DNA of 64,000 bases, taken from contig JANPZY010000001.1 in the NCBI GenBank assembly GCA_024707325.1, positions 186,001-250,000 of the forward strand. Direction: 5' to 3'. A program made the position numbers and the translations under genes. The notes below the pieces were generated by a model, which worked only from the letters and a program-made list of their open reading frames with translations, ran no database searches and was not told where the DNA came from. Below, one piece after another: positions 1 to 8,842 of the stretch (position 1 is its first letter; every line of letters starts with the position of its first letter). Source of the stretch: Opitutus sp. (GTDB lineage: Bacteria > Verrucomicrobiota > Verrucomicrobiia > Opitutales > Opitutaceae).

Positions 1-62
1 AAATCTCGTTCCCAACCAAACCCTGAGTTGCGAAACATCCTCCGCGTTCCATACTTAAAGCC

Positions 63-545
63 ATGAAAGCCACCGCTCCTGCCGATTCCAAAACCAAGAC
101 CGATTCCACCGTTGTCGCCGCGCTCAATCTTTACCTCGCCGACTCCTACGCGCTGATGGCCCTCACGCATCATGCGCACTGGAACGTCGAAGGTCCCGGC
201 TTCTTCTCGCTGCACAAGGCCTTCGAGGAGCAATACGACCATCTCTTTGAAACGATCGACGAAATCGCCGAACGCATCCGCGCGCTCGACGCCTACGCGC
301 TCGGTGGCCTCCGCGCCTTCGCCAAGGAAGCCGGCATGGAGGAGTTCCCGACCGGTCCCCTCGCCGCCAAGGATTTTGTCGCCGGCCTCGTGGTTGCCCA
401 CGAAAAAGCCCTCGCCGACGCCGTCGCGCTCCGTGACGCGGCGGGCAATGTCAACGACTTGGAAACGCAGGACATGGCCATCGGCTGCATCCAGTGGCAC
501 CAGAAAACGAGCTGGATGCTGAAGAGCTACCTCAAGGCCGTGTAA
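63..545 (+). CDS. dps: Dps family DNA-binding ferritin
   Basis: 160-residue protein, typical length for Dps. It is expected to form a dodecameric ferritin-like shell that oxidises and stores iron and protects the nucleoid. Residues about 18-75 carry the Dps ferroxidase signature: HWNVEGPGFFSLHKAFEEQY followed by DEIAERIR, with the His, Asp and Glu ligands present. The Lys-rich N-terminus (residues 1-13) could bind DNA. The gene is monocistronic: a strong Rho-independent terminator follows 28 nt after the stop. Family assignment is secure; the peroxide or starvation role is inferred from the family. Confidence 0.93.
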   Translation: MKATAPADSKTKTDSTVVAALNLYLADSYALMALTHHAHWNVEGPGFFSLHKAFEEQYDHLFETIDEIAERIRALDAYALGGLRAFAKEAGMEEFPTGPLAAKDFVAGLVVAHEKALADAVALRDAAGNVNDLETQDMAIGCIQWHQKTSWMLKSYLKAV

Positions 546-573
546 AAAGCCTACGTCGTTGCACGTTCTTCTT

Positions 574-600
574 GCGCCGACTCCGGTCGGCGCCTTTTTT
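574..600 (+). terminator. Rho-independent terminator of dps
   Basis: Perfect 8-bp stem GCGCCGAC / GTCGGCGC with a 4-nt loop, followed directly by CTTTTTT. It lies downstream of dps and upstream of the next plus-strand gene, so it separates the two units. Confidence 0.9.
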
Positions 601-615
601 GAGGTCTCACTGAGA

Positions 616-1101
616 ATGAGTTTCACTCCCGTTCGCAATAACACGATGTCACCCAGCCTGCTTCCCTCCGCCGAGGTCGCCTCCGACTCGGCCTGTTTGC
701 TCAACAGCGGCCTGTTCGTGTGCGACCAGTTGCTGGCGGCCGCCACGCGGGAAAACGACCCGGCCGCGCTCGACGCGGCGCTGGATTTCAGACTGGTTCT
801 CGCGCGCCGGTCGGCGTCGCCGGAGACGATCATCCGCGCGTTTCTGATTCTGCGCGACGTCGTGCAGGAGCGCCACTACCTCGCCTGTTACCGTCTGCGC
901 CGCTGGCTCGAGAGTCAGTTTCATGCGCGCGTGCAATGCGGCCGCTGCGGCGAGCCGATTCGCGTGGCGCTCCGCCTCGACCTGCCCTGTTTCGAAGCCA
1001 TTTGCGACCGTTGCCTGTCCGCCGCCCTGGTGAGTCCGACGCGAGGCCGCCTCACGCAGCTTCACTTTGTCCGAGCCGCCGAAGAGCAGCTCGTTTTCTG
1101 A
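616..1101 (+). CDS. hypothetical protein with zinc-ribbon-like cysteines
   Basis: 161 residues, not recognised as a named family. The C-terminal half contains CGRCGEPIRV and AICDRC, two CxxC pairs spaced like a zinc ribbon; the N-terminal half is predicted helical. I chose the ATG at 616 because GAGG lies about 10 nt upstream; a longer frame opening at 559 would begin before the dps terminator and is rejected. A downstream ATG at 646 has no visible Shine-Dalgarno. The gene is followed 45 nt later by the PepSY membrane gene on the same strand, so the two may be co-transcribed. Function unknown. Confidence 0.6.
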   Translation: MSFTPVRNNTMSPSLLPSAEVASDSACLLNSGLFVCDQLLAAATRENDPAALDAALDFRLVLARRSASPETIIRAFLILRDVVQERHYLACYRLRRWLESQFHARVQCGRCGEPIRVALRLDLPCFEAICDRCLSAALVSPTRGRLTQLHFVRAAEEQLVF

Positions 1102-1146
1102 TAACTGCCCCAGCTCGCGGAGCGTCATGTCCAGCTCCAGCTTTCC

Positions 1147-2388
1147 ATGACGTTTCGTAAATTCCTTTTCTGGCTTCATCTCGCAGCCGGCCTCATCGCC
1201 GGCCTCTCCATCGCGATCATGTGCTTCACCGGCACGGTGCTCGCGTTCGAGAAGCAAATCGTCGCATGGTCCGAACGCGACGCGCGCCTTGTCGAGGTGC
1301 CCGCGCCCGGCACGCCGCGCCTGAGCCTCGATGAACTCTCCGCCGCGGTCCGCGCGCACTCCCCCGACGCGAAGCCCACGGCGATCACCGTTTCCGCCGA
1401 TCCGCGCGCGGCGGTGACGTTTGCCCTCGGCCGCAACGGCGCGCTCTACGCCAATCCCTACACCGGCGAGATCCGCACGCCCGCGTCGACCAAGGTCCAC
1501 GACTTCATGCACGTCATGGAAGACTGGCACCGGTGGCTCGCGCTCTCCGGCGACAATCGCCCGATCGGCAAAGCGATCAACGGCGCGTGCAACGTCGCCT
1601 TCTTCGTTCTCGCCGTCACCGGCCTCTATCTCTGGATGCCGCGCAACTGGTCGTGGCGCAGCGTGCGCGCCGTTGCGCTTTTCAACCCCTCGGCCAGTGG
1701 CAAAGCCCGCGATTTCAACTGGCACAACGTGATCGGCCTCTGGAGCGCTCCGATCCTGATCGTCCTCACGCTCACCGCCCTGCCGATCTCCTACCGCTGG
1801 GCCGGCAATCTCATCTACACCCTCGCCGGCGAGGAAGCTCCCGCGCCCGGTCCTGGCGGCATGGCAGGCGCGCCAGTGCAGGTGCCCACTCCGCCCGCTG
1901 GCGTCCGCCCGCTCGGACGCGACGAACTTCTTTCGCGTATCCAGATTTCGCATACAAGCTGGACCGAGATCACGCTCCGCCTCGCCGCCCCCGGTCGCGG
2001 CGGTCCGCCCGCCGGCGCTCCCGGTGCAGGCAACGCCACCCGCCAAAACCGTCCCGCCGGCGGTGACGCACGCGCGGGCGAAACTCGCCCCGCCGTGCAG
2101 CCCGCGACCTTCGTCGTCAAAACGCCCGGCGCCTGGCCGCGCACCGCGAGCACGACAGTTTCGCTGGATCCGTTTACCGGCGACGAACTGCGCACCGATA
2201 CCTTTGCGAGTCTCAGCACGGGACGAAAGATCCGCACGTGGACGCGTTTCCTGCACACCGGCGAAGCGCTCGGCGTGGTGGGACAATTCCTCGCCGGCGT
2301 CGCTTCGCTCGGCGGCTGTTTCCTCGTTTACACCGGTGTTGCCTTGAGCTGGCGCCGCTTCTTCCGCCGCAAGAAAGCCGCCGCCTGA
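1147..2388 (+). CDS. PepSY-associated TM domain membrane protein
   Basis: 413 residues. The N-terminal segment KFLFWLHLAAGLIAGLSIAI is a membrane helix with the PepSY_TM 'WLH.aaGl' signature. Further helices lie at about residues 150-165 and 195-220, with HDFMHVMEDWHRWL and FNWHNVIGLW between or in them, and the last helix is followed by the basic SWRRFFRRKK tail. A long Pro/Gly/Ala-rich periplasmic linker (about 235-315) is lineage-specific. Proteins of this class often accompany siderophore uptake or ferric reductase systems; no TonB receptor is visible beside it, so an iron role is only inferred. Its stop codon TGA is the last three bases before a 22-bp repeat array. Confidence 0.8.
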   Translation: MTFRKFLFWLHLAAGLIAGLSIAIMCFTGTVLAFEKQIVAWSERDARLVEVPAPGTPRLSLDELSAAVRAHSPDAKPTAITVSADPRAAVTFALGRNGALYANPYTGEIRTPASTKVHDFMHVMEDWHRWLALSGDNRPIGKAINGACNVAFFVLAVTGLYLWMPRNWSWRSVRAVALFNPSASGKARDFNWHNVIGLWSAPILIVLTLTALPISYRWAGNLIYTLAGEEAPAPGPGGMAGAPVQVPTPPAGVRPLGRDELLSRIQISHTSWTEITLRLAAPGRGGPPAGAPGAGNATRQNRPAGGDARAGETRPAVQPATFVVKTPGAWPRTASTTVSLDPFTGDELRTDTFASLSTGRKIRTWTRFLHTGEALGVVGQFLAGVASLGGCFLVYTGVALSWRRFFRRKKAAA

Positions 2389-2541
2389 CCCGCGCGTCCC
2401 GAGTCGGGACGAAGTGCGGCTCGAGTCGGGACACGTTGCGGACCCGGTCGGGACGGAGTGCGTCCCATGTCGAGCCAAGGTCCGCACCGGGTCGCGCCAC
2501 GATGCGGTTCGTGTCGCGACACAGCGCGGATCGGCTCAGCC
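2388..2541 (-). repeat. 22-bp tandem repeat array 1 (about 7 units)
   Basis: Seven consecutive 22-bp units (2388, 2410, 2432, 2454, 2476, 2498 and 2520 onwards). Read on the minus strand they fit the consensus KCNCGACNCGN followed by GNCGCACCTTG. Units are degenerate but the phase is exact. The array occupies the whole space between the convergent PepSY and permease genes: its first base is the last base of the PepSY stop codon, and its last unit contains the permease stop codon (2536-2538). No spacers of unique sequence are present. Confidence 0.85.
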
Positions 2542-4106
2542 AACGATTTCTTCGTCGGTTTCCCGGCCGAGCCACGGCATGAGCGCCAGCACGAGCGCGG
2601 TGGCGAGATAAGCGCCCACCCAGCGCCACGCCGGCTCGACGGCGCCGATGACGTCGAACGGCGTGATCTTCACGGCGTGCATGAAGCCCGCCGCGGAAAA
2701 CACCGCCGCTCCGACCATCCACAACGCCGCGACACGGAACTTGCGATCGCACAGCGCCGCGACCGCACCCGCCCAGAAGATCGACATGAAGATATAGCCG
2801 GAATCGCCCGCGAACACACCGCCGACGGCGTAGTTTCGCGTCGCCTCGATCTTCGAAAGCAGCTCCGGCGAAAACTCCACGCCCGCGCCGGCGAGCGCGT
2901 GACGAAGCATCAACGCGGCGAAGCCGGCCACGGGCGGCAGCATGCCGATCGCGACCGCAGGATAGTGTTTGGTCGGCACCGCGGAAAACGCCTGCATGAA
3001 CATCGTCGCGCCGATCCACACGAGGATCGCCATGCCGGCCTCCACCGGCACCACATACGCGATGTAGCTGAAGGTGCCCGTGAGCAGCACGACCGCGAAG
3101 AACACGGCATTGAGCGTCGAATAACCCGCCCGCGCACCGATCGCCTTCCACCCGGGATGGCCGTAGTAAAGCGTGGTCGGATACGGCGAGCCGAAGCACG
3201 CGGCGGCAATCGTGCCAACGCCGTTCATCGCCAGCGCGGGGCGTCCGGCGAATTTATCGCCCGCAGCCTCCGCAGACTCGAGGCATTGCAGCGATCCCAC
3301 CAAACCGAGCAGGCCCATCGGCAAAATCACGGGCAGATAGGGCAGCACATACGGCATCGCCGCGATCAAATCGCCGATCACCGGAATCGGCAGCCGCAGT
3401 CCGACTTGATCGCTCGCCAGCGTGCCGACCGGCACGAGCGCGTGCGGTCCGTCACGATGCAGCCACCACGCAAGTGCGGTGCCGACGACGAGCACAACAA
3501 GCGACGTGGGCACTCCGCCGCGGAGTTTCATGCGGCCATAATACACCGCGCAGATCAGCCCGAGCGTCACGAATCCAATTTCCGGATACGCCACGCAGCG
3601 GAAGAAGAAGTCGCCCGAGATGAACAGCAACCCCACCATCGCCGGCGTGGCGAGCAGCGCGGCACGCGGAATGAAACTTCGCACGCGATCGATCCACAAT
3701 CCGCCGAACAACTCGACAAGACCCGACGCAAAGCACGCCGCGATGCCGGCGCGCCACGCTTCGAGGTCGGCCGCAGGTTTCTCGAGTCCCCGCGCGAGCG
3801 CCGCCTGCTGAGCGGGCAGCATCACGAGCAGCGAAAACGCGAGCACGGTGAAGAGACTCAGACCATACGGCAGCGCACCACGTCATCGCGGCCTTCGCGA
3901 CGAGCGAGCGCCCGCGCCTGCCGCGCATAGAACACGTTGCCCACGACCAGCGAGATCGCGACCGCCGGCAACACGTGACCATAAAATATTTCGGGCGTGA
4001 ACTGCAGCAGCCCGAGGCAGAACCCGGCGATCAGCAGCAGGTTGATGATATTGTCGAGCGCGAGCGCGAAGAACCCGTCGAGGTCTCCCTTAACGAAGAG
4101 CTTCAT
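2536..4106 (-). CDS. NCS2-like (purine/xanthine-type) permease, reading frame broken by one missing base
   Basis: Two overlapping frames make one protein of about 523 residues. The 82-residue N-terminal part (4106 down to about 3875) begins MKLFVKGDLDGFFALALDNI; the C-terminal part (from about 3872 down) is very hydrophobic with 12 or more candidate membrane helices. At about 3870-3876 one base appears to be missing: restoring it gives DDVVRLPYGLSLFTVLAFSL, the strand/helix region typical of NCS2 transporters, instead of an early stop. Total length plus one base is divisible by three. The start ATG overlaps the Rieske gene stop (ATGA), so it is translationally coupled. The substrate is probably a purine-like base, inferred from the neighbouring amidohydrolase. 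The indel is probably a sequence error. Confidence 0.65.
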
Positions 4107-5167
4107 GCGGAGTAGTTCTTGCCGAGGCCCAGTCCCTTCATCGCCGACCGATACGCGGTGGCGAAGCGGTCGCTGCGAATGTGAAACTCCTCGCTCAGAT
4201 CGACCGGCAGCTCCTCCGGCCGCTGGCTCTCCACGATGGGTTTATCCTCGGCGAGGATGGAGTTTTCCCAATCCAGAAGCTGCCGCGTCGGCACGTGATG
4301 ATCGAAATTACGCGCGATGAAGAAAAAGATGCGTGTCCGTTTCTTGGATACGGGCGTCGGCGCATCGAAGATGCAGTGCTTGCGGCCCTCGCCGTAGTCG
4401 ACGGTCAGGCGGCACGCGAGCGGCAGGTGCAGATCGTAAGCCATCCAGCGCTGGATGGTCGGCGAATCGCCAAGCGCAGAATCAGCGGAGTTCGCCGCGA
4501 GATACGGATACTCGACGTGGAAACCATAGGGGCGTTTTTCGACCTCATAAGGAGCCACCTCCGGTCGCTCGCGGTTTCCGAAGGTGCCGGTGTGAATCCA
4601 CGAGAAATGTCCGACGTCGATGAAGTTCTCGAGCTGACGCCCCGGCGTGGCGTTCCACTCCGGCGGCGGATCGTGCATCATGAGAAACGCCGGATCTTCC
4701 AGCTCGGGCCAGTCGGGAATCGAGGTCGGGTGATCGGAGTCGACGGCGAGGCAGGTCCAGATAAGCCCGTAGCGCTCGATGCACGCGTAGGTTTCGAGGC
4801 AGAGTTTGCGCGGCACGGGCAGATCGGGTTGCGCGGGGACCTTGGTGCAGCGTCCATCGGCGCCGTATCGGAATCCATGATACGCGCAGATGAGTTCGTC
4901 GCCCTCCTGCCAGCCGTGCCGCATAGGCACGCCGCGGTGGATGCAGAGATCGCGTGCAACCACGACCTGCTTTCCCGTCGTGCGATATACGATCAACTCC
5001 TGATCGAGCAGCGTGCGCGCGAGCGGCTTGTCCACGACTTCGTCGCTGTAGGCGATCGGAAACCAATGGCGCGCGAGCGCACGCCATTCCGTCTCCTCGA
5101 AGGTGCAGTGAATCGGCAGCGCAACCTGCGGCGCGCTGTTGGGCGGAGATTGGACGGTGGTGCTCAT
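4103..5167 (-). CDS. Rieske non-haem iron oxygenase, alpha subunit
   Basis: 354 residues with both domains of a ring-hydroxylating or demethylating oxygenase. The Rieske [2Fe-2S] ligands are Cys75, His77, Cys94 and His97 (CIHRG and CAYHG). The catalytic domain has ENFIDVGHFSWIH, matching the mononuclear iron motif NxxDxxHxxxxH (Asp184, His187, His192). I chose the ATG at 5167, which overlaps the upstream amidohydrolase stop by 4 nt; a longer upstream extension of this frame lies within that gene. No ferredoxin or reductase partner gene is adjacent, so electron donors must be encoded elsewhere. The closest functional classes are vanillate-type O-demethylases and purine N-demethylases; the substrate is unknown. 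Confidence 0.85.
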   Translation of the reverse strand: MSTTVQSPPNSAPQVALPIHCTFEETEWRALARHWFPIAYSDEVVDKPLARTLLDQELIVYRTTGKQVVVARDLCIHRGVPMRHGWQEGDELICAYHGFRYGADGRCTKVPAQPDLPVPRKLCLETYACIERYGLIWTCLAVDSDHPTSIPDWPELEDPAFLMMHDPPPEWNATPGRQLENFIDVGHFSWIHTGTFGNRERPEVAPYEVEKRPYGFHVEYPYLAANSADSALGDSPTIQRWMAYDLHLPLACRLTVDYGEGRKHCIFDAPTPVSKKRTRIFFFIARNFDHHVPTRQLLDWENSILAEDKPIVESQRPEELPVDLSEEFHIRSDRFATAYRSAMKGLGLGKNYSA

Positions 5168-6183
5168 GAGTGGAAAGCCGCCTCCACGGCGAAGGGCGCG
5201 AGTTCGTCGAGCCAGGCTTTGCGCTGGTGCTCGGGCACGAGCGCGACGCGGAAGCCGTTGGCCGCGATCTTCACCAACTCCGCGCGGCTGAAACCGAGAT
5301 CCTGGTGCAGCGCGTAGTATTCCTCCGCGAGCGCGTTGCCGAAAAAGAAGGGATCGTCGGAGTTGATCGTCACCGTCACGCCCGCGTCGAAGAGCTTCCG
5401 GATCGGATGCGCGCTCATCGCGGTGACACCACGGACGGCGAGTTTCAAATTGCTGATCGGGCAAATATCCAGCGCCACACCCTCGCGCACGAGCCGCGCG
5501 ACGGTTGCGGGATTCTCCACCGAGCGCACGCCATGTTCGATGCGCGTGACCTTCAGCTCATCGAGCGTCTTTTCGACGTAGTCCGCGCCCATGAATTCGC
5601 CTGCGTGGGCCTTGGTAAATTTCCCGCGTGCCCGTGCCCGAGCCCACACGTCGGCCGTCCACGACTCGAGCGGGATATCTTCCCAGCCGTGCAGATCGAT
5701 GCCATCGAGTTCGGGCCACGTGAGCGCGTCGTCGATCAATTCACGGCCGGCGTCGCGATAGTCGTTGTGACACATCCCCGCGAACACCCGCAGCTCGAGC
5801 CCTCGGGGCGCTGCGGCACGAATCGCGCGGATGACCTCGGGACCGCTGTCCTTCATGAACAGCAGCGCGGGCAGATGGAAACTCGTCTCCACGTAGCGAC
5901 AGCCCTGATCGACACATTTCTGCAGCACGATCTTCGCGGCCTCGTGGTAGCGGTCGGCCGAGGTGAAGAACGCCGCGCAATACTCCACGTAGAGATCCAT
6001 GAACTGGTTGAAACTCTGGTAGCGATACGCGTCGTCCCAAAACGGCGGCGGCTGCGCGTATTTCACCGGATCGAGTTTCTGCAACAGCTCGAAGGGACAC
6101 GCTCCCTCGAGGTGGAGGTGGGTTTCTGTCTTCGGCAGAGCACGAACGAACTCCGCCAACGCTGGATCGGCGTGATAGGGCAT
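5164..6183 (-). CDS. adenosine/adenine deaminase-like amidohydrolase
   Basis: 339 residues, full length for the ADA family of zinc amidohydrolases. Metal and catalytic motifs are intact: KTETHLHLEG near the N-terminus, KAHAGE, IEHGVRS, DICPISN and NSDDPFFFG near the C-terminus. It is expected to deaminate a purine or purine nucleoside. It is the first gene of a three-gene operon whose cistrons overlap by ATGA junctions (amidohydrolase, Rieske oxygenase, permease), suggesting one pathway of uptake, oxidation or demethylation, and deamination. Adenosine, adenine or a modified purine cannot be told apart from sequence alone. Confidence 0.85.
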   Translation of the reverse strand: MPYHADPALAEFVRALPKTETHLHLEGACPFELLQKLDPVKYAQPPPFWDDAYRYQSFNQFMDLYVEYCAAFFTSADRYHEAAKIVLQKCVDQGCRYVETSFHLPALLFMKDSGPEVIRAIRAAAPRGLELRVFAGMCHNDYRDAGRELIDDALTWPELDGIDLHGWEDIPLESWTADVWARARARGKFTKAHAGEFMGADYVEKTLDELKVTRIEHGVRSVENPATVARLVREGVALDICPISNLKLAVRGVTAMSAHPIRKLFDAGVTVTINSDDPFFFGNALAEEYYALHQDLGFSRAELVKIAANGFRVALVPEHQRKAWLDELAPFAVEAAFHS

Positions 6184-6311
6184 GTGGGTGCTTTGCGTTT
6201 AGCACGAAAAATGCCACGACCGCCCCACCCGTTCGTTCCACCCAGACACGAAAAAGCCCGTGACCGCGTGGAGCGCACGCGAGCACGAGCTTCGTTAACA
6301 GTGACTTTGGC

Positions 6312-8605
6312 TTAGCTCTGTTTCTTCGGCGCGAGGAGCTTTTCGCGCGCGACGAAATACAGGAAGCCCGCGATCGCGCCGAAGGGCAGCAGCGACAGCG
6401 CATCGGAATATTCGCCGTTGAAGAACGGATTGTTCGCCAGCGACCAGGTCGTGACCGCGTGATCGAAATCGCTCAGCACGCCCGCGAGGAACGCGATAAT
6501 GATGCCGGCGATCGCGCCGCCTGCGATGTAACCCGACGCGAGCAACACGCCGGGGCTCTTGTCGCTCTCGGCCACGAACTGCTCCTCGGTCATCGACGCG
6601 TGCGAGGGCCGCTTGCGCAGCTTGCGGTCGACGAGCCAGCGGATCATGCCGCCGACGAAGATCGGCGTCGAAGCGAAGAGCGGCAGATACACGCCCACCG
6701 CAAACGCCAGCGCCGGCACGAACGACATCTGCAGCGTCACCGCGATCATCACGCCGAGCAGCACGAGCGCCCACGGGAGCTGCTGATCGAGGATGCCCTT
6801 GATGATGTAGGAAACGAGCGTGGCCTTCGGCGCATCGAACTTGCGCACGGTCGAACCGTCGGGACGCGTGTTGAACGCGCCATTGATGCCCGGATCGACG
6901 AGCCACACGGCGGCGCCTTCGTCGTTCACGAAGTATTTGCCCGCGGGGCCGCCGACGGTGTCGGTCTTGTGCCACACGAAATACTGACCCTGGTCGTCGC
7001 GATACTGCGGACCGACGAGGCCCTGCTTTTCCGGCTCGAGCTTCGTCACATCCGTATGCAGTCCCGGCGCGACCTGCGCGGTGGGCACGTAGACGATCGC
7101 CGATTCGTTGAGCTTCAGCAGAATCGGACCGAGCGCCACCGCCGAGACAAACGCGCCCACGAGAATCGCGTATTGCTGCAGCTTCGGCGTCGCACCGAGC
7201 AGGAAGCCCGTCTTCAAGTCCTGCGACGTCGTGCCGCCGTTGGACGACGCGATACAGACGATCGCACCAACCGAGAGCGCGGTCACGTAATACGTGCCGC
7301 CCGTCCAGCCCACCAAGAGAAACACCAAACAGGTGAACAACAGCGTCGCCACCGTCATGCCTGAGATCGGGTTCGACGTGGAACCGATTTCACCGGTCAG
7401 GCGCGACGACACGGTCACGAACAGGAAACCCAGCAACACGATCATCAGCGCGCCGAGCAGGTTCATGTGCAACGACGGCGCCAGCATGATCACCGCGAGC
7501 AACACCACGACGCCGATGCCCACAAACTTGATCGGGATATCGCGATCCGTGCGCGGCATCTCGCCATTCGCACTCGCGGTGAGACCGGCGCTGCCGACGT
7601 TTTTCAAACCCGCGCGCAAACCGTTCCAGATCGTCGGCAGCGATTGGATCAAGCTGATCACGCCGCCCGCCGCGACTGCGCCCGCACCGATGTAGAGGAT
7701 GTAGGCACCGCGGATGTCGTTGGGCCCCATTTCCGAGATCGGCATCGTGCCGGGAGCGAGCGGCTCCGGCATGCCCTCGCCGAAGAATTTGATCAGCGGG
7801 ATGAGAAACAAATAACTCAACACACCGCCCGCGCACATAATGCCCGCGATGCGCGGACCGATCACGTAACCGACGCCGAGCAACTCCGGCGAAACCTCCA
7901 CCGCGACCGAACTCGATTTCAGCGGCGCGCCAAACACGCGCTCGGGGATGTCCTTCCAGCCCTTGAAGGCGACATTCAGCGTCTTGTAGAGCAGGCCGAG
8001 CGCAAAACCGGTGAAGACGACCTTCGCACCCGGCGATTGGCCGAGCCCCGCCGCTTCCGCCGCGCGGATCTCCGCCTGCGCCGACGGAGACGCGAGCGCG
8101 CGGTCTTCGGGATTCGCACCCGCCTTCAACACCGCGGCGCACGCCGTGCCCTCGGGATATTTCAGGATACCGTGCTCCTTCACGATCAACGCACGACGCA
8201 GCGGAATCATCATGAGGATGCCCAGCAAACCGCCGAGCAATGCCACGAGCAGCACGCGCGCAGCTCGAGGTCGAAACCGAGAATCAGGATCGCCGGCATC
8301 GTGACACCGATGCCGAACGCGAGCGATTCACCGGCGGAGCCGGCGGTCTGCGTGATGTTGTTCTCGAGGATCGTGGAGTCGCGTCCGCCCATCTTCGACC
8401 AAGCGCGAAACATCGCGAGCGAGATGACCGCGACGGGAATCGAAGCGCTGACCGTGAGGCCGACTTTGAGGACCAGATACAGCGACGAAGCGCCGAAGAT
8501 CAGACCGAGAACTGCGCCGGTGAGGACCGCGCGGACCGTGAACTCGCGCATCCTCGTTTCGGGAGCGATGAACGGTTCCATTTTGGGAACGACGGGAGAA
8601 GCCAT
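6312..8605 (-). CDS. OPT-family oligopeptide transporter, frame broken by one missing base
   Basis: Two frames combine to about 764 residues, a usual OPT length. The N-terminal part begins MASPVVPKMEPFIAPETRMR and contains a TVRAVLTGAVLGLIFGASSLYLVLKVGLTVSASIP-type first helix region; the C-terminal part holds more than ten membrane helices and ends EKLLAPKKQS. At about 8254-8262 the frame changes. Inserting one base gives LELRRVLLVALLGGLLGILMM, continuous with the family, and makes the length divisible by three. OPT proteins carry peptides or metal chelates by proton symport. The gene precedes the amidohydrolase by 128 nt on the same strand, but an operon link is uncertain. The indel is probably a sequence error. 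Confidence 0.82.
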
Positions 8606-8642
8606 GCGTTGATTTGTGTGCGGCCACTATTCCGAGCCCCAC

Positions 8643-8840
8643 GCCCGACTCAATCCGCGATTCGCGCCGACCCACGCCGAACACCGCCCCGACTCGCGCC
8701 AGACATTGGCACGACGCGGTGCGCACCGTGGCACGACCGTGTCCGCACCTTGTCCCGACCCGGGACGGACCTTGTCCCGACCGTGTGCGCACTCAGTCCC
8801 GACTCGCGCCGCACATGGGCTCGAGTCAGCACCACCTCGC
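8643..8840 (+). repeat. 22-bp tandem repeat array 2 (9 units)
   Basis: Nine consecutive 22-bp units starting at 8643, 8665, 8687, 8709, 8731, 8753, 8775, 8797 and 8819. The best units read GCACGACCGTG + TCCGCACCTTG and TCCCGACCGTG + TGCGCACTCAG. The array lies between the start of the OPT gene and the end of the glycosidase gene, ending 2 nt from the glycosidase stop codon (8843-8845). Any OPT promoter must lie in or beside it. Confidence 0.88.
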
Positions 8841-8842
8841 CG

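Noticed and set aside
649..2487. 612-codon minus-strand open frame over the PepSY and zinc-ribbon genes
   Set aside because: Shadow of two plus-strand genes with recognisable domains; low-complexity Arg/Gly product.
2458..3930. 490-codon plus-strand open frame
   Set aside because: Antisense to the permease; Arg/His-rich translation with no hydrophobic segments.
8643..8840. CRISPR array
   Set aside because: Units are contiguous, degenerate 22-mers with no unique spacers, and no cas genes are near.
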